Source: an uncultured Prevotella sp.
GTDB lineage: Bacteria; Bacteroidota; Bacteroidia; Bacteroidales; Bacteroidaceae
DNA: 5,952 nt
Assembly (NCBI GenBank): GCA_900314365.1
Contig: OMVH01000033.1
Coordinates: forward strand, 1-5,952
Direction of reading: 5' to 3'
The translations under genes were made by a program, and so were the position numbers. The notes under the pieces are model-generated. The model searched no databases, was not told the origin of the DNA, and was given only the letters and a program-made list of their open reading frames with translations. Shown piece by piece: positions 5,176 through 5,952 of the stretch; within the stretch, counting starts at the first letter, position 1, and each line of letters starts with the position of its first letter.

Positions 5176-5952
5176 TTACACCTCCTCCATCCTCATGAGG
5201 TCGTAGCCCTTTATCTGCACCACGATGGGGTGGAGCTTGGTGCCGTGGAGCATTGATTGCAGTTTGCGGTCGGCGGCGTAGGTCTTAATCTGTTCTTCGG
5301 CTTCCTGCCACTGCTTAGCGGCCTCAGCCTCGGTGGCGTCGGTCTTGAGATACTTCAGCTCGAGGATGTAGCTGTGAGCCACCATCGGATAGACCTTGTA
5401 GTTGGGCAGCAGGAAGAAGTCGCAATAGCCGTGAGCGAACTCCATCTCGGGAGCTATGAGATAGTAGTTGGTCAGCGTGAGATAGGCGTTCATGAATCCC
5501 TGCAGGTTGCGCTCGCCCTCAATGAGCTGGCGCACGGCTGTGGTGTCGTGATAAGCCTTGCAGATAAACGAGATGAGCGGCTTCCATTGTCCGCTGAGGG
5601 CAGCACTGTCGAAGGCATCGTCCAATTCCGACAAGTCGATGGAGTGGATGGAACTGTACTCATCCAAGAGATACTGGTAGTATTGCAGCCTGACATTGTT
5701 GTTGGGAACGATGAGCTTTAGCCGTTCCCCTACGGTACCGCCAATGGTGAGCATGCCATAATAATAAAGCAGACTGACGAAGTTGCCGAACTCCATCATC
5801 TTCTCAGCCGGGAAATGAGATACAAGACGGGCCTTGATGAAGCCTTTCTCGGCTATGTCGTGAATGATTTCAATGCGCTTGCTCTCGGTTTTGTCGATTT
5901 TGATAAGCCGCTTCAGCTTACCGTAATCGGTCATCGTGTTAGGGTCGATGAG
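5176..5952 (-). CDS. AAA-ATPase-like / PD-(D/E)XK nuclease superfamily protein, C-terminal part (gene enters from the right)
   Basis: The frame is open to the window edge. Before the Met at 5934 it still reads LIDPNT, so this is the 3' portion of a longer gene and that Met is probably internal. Numbered from it, residues 1-135 are a helical linker region with SLLYYYGMLTI (54-64) and LIVPNNNVR (74-82), typical of the Bacteroidales family that joins an N-terminal AAA-ATPase-like domain (off-window) to a C-terminal DUF1703 domain. The nuclease-fold core follows: Glu141 in GERNLQGF, Asp172 in HGYCDFFLLP, and ILELKYLK with Glu192 and Lys194, matching the D-(x)n-E-x-K pattern. A helix with QW.EAEEQIKTY (208-219) and a final strand HPIVVQIKGYDL close the domain. 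The family is usually near 500-550 residues and often multi-copy. Its cellular role is unproven. Confidence 0.85.
   Translation of the reverse strand, partial: LIDPNTMTDYGKLKRLIKIDKTESKRIEIIHDIAEKGFIKARLVSHFPAEKMMEFGNFVSLLYYYGMLTIGGTVGERLKLIVPNNNVRLQYYQYLLDEYSSIHSIDLSELDDAFDSAALSGQWKPLISFICKAYHDTTAVRQLIEGERNLQGFMNAYLTLTNYYLIAPEMEFAHGYCDFFLLPNYKVYPMVAHSYILELKYLKTDATEAEAAKQWQEAEEQIKTYAADRKLQSMLHGTKLHPIVVQIKGYDLMRMEEV

Noticed and set aside
5151..5176. Terminator directly after the nuclease-like gene
   Set aside because: Only a 4-base stem (GGAC/GTCC) is visible and no T-tract follows on the minus strand.
4903..5256. A 117-codon plus-strand frame over the ric upstream region
   Set aside because: It runs into the antisense of the nuclease-like gene and has no recognisable features.

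Overview
The window looks like a chromosomal segment of a member of the Bacteroidota, probably Bacteroidales and plausibly a Prevotella-like genus. The reasons are promoter-like boxes of the Bacteroidota form TAnnTTTG with an upstream TTG, start codons preceded by A-rich sequence rather than Shine-Dalgarno motifs, and protein families typical of that group: a CzcC/CusC-type efflux cassette, paired short ChrA proteins, and an AAA-ATPase-like/PD-(D/E)XK protein. No tRNA, rRNA, CRISPR array, insertion sequence or integrase is visible. The species-level guess is inference.

Layout. (1) Bases 1-2414, minus strand: a tripartite RND efflux operon in the order outer-membrane TolC/CzcC-like protein, lipoprotein periplasmic adaptor, RND pump. 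Only the first 16 codons of the pump are inside the window. (2) Bases 2415-2599: a divergent intergenic region with one Bacteroidota-type promoter facing each way. The leftward promoter sits almost on the start codon of the outer-membrane gene. (3) Bases 2600-3736, plus strand: two tandem short chromate-transporter (ChrA-family) genes, in the same reading frame and separated by one stop codon and five sense codons. (4) Bases 3737-3769: a short convergent gap holding part of a hairpin that spans the last chrA stop codon. (5) Bases 3770-4873, minus strand: a two-gene unit with a di-iron RIC/ScdA/YtfE-type iron-sulfur repair protein first and a YeaO-like DUF488 protein second. (6) Bases 4874-5175: a 302-base non-coding region with the likely ric promoter, a long leader and two clear dyads. 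(7) Bases 5176-5952, minus strand: the C-terminal part of an AAA-ATPase-like/PD-(D/E)XK nuclease superfamily protein that runs off the right edge.

How they fit together. The efflux cassette moves a substrate from the periplasm or inner membrane out through the outer membrane. The ChrA pair would move an oxyanion across the inner membrane. The RIC protein is expected to repair iron-sulfur centres damaged by nitric oxide or oxidants. Together this reads as a metal/oxyanion and nitrosative-stress neighbourhood, but the sequence does not fix the real substrates. I see no convincing new multi-gene system. The most checkable novelties are the near-leaderless efflux promoter, the one-stop-apart ChrA pair, the dyad-rich ric leader, and the RIC-DUF488 pairing.
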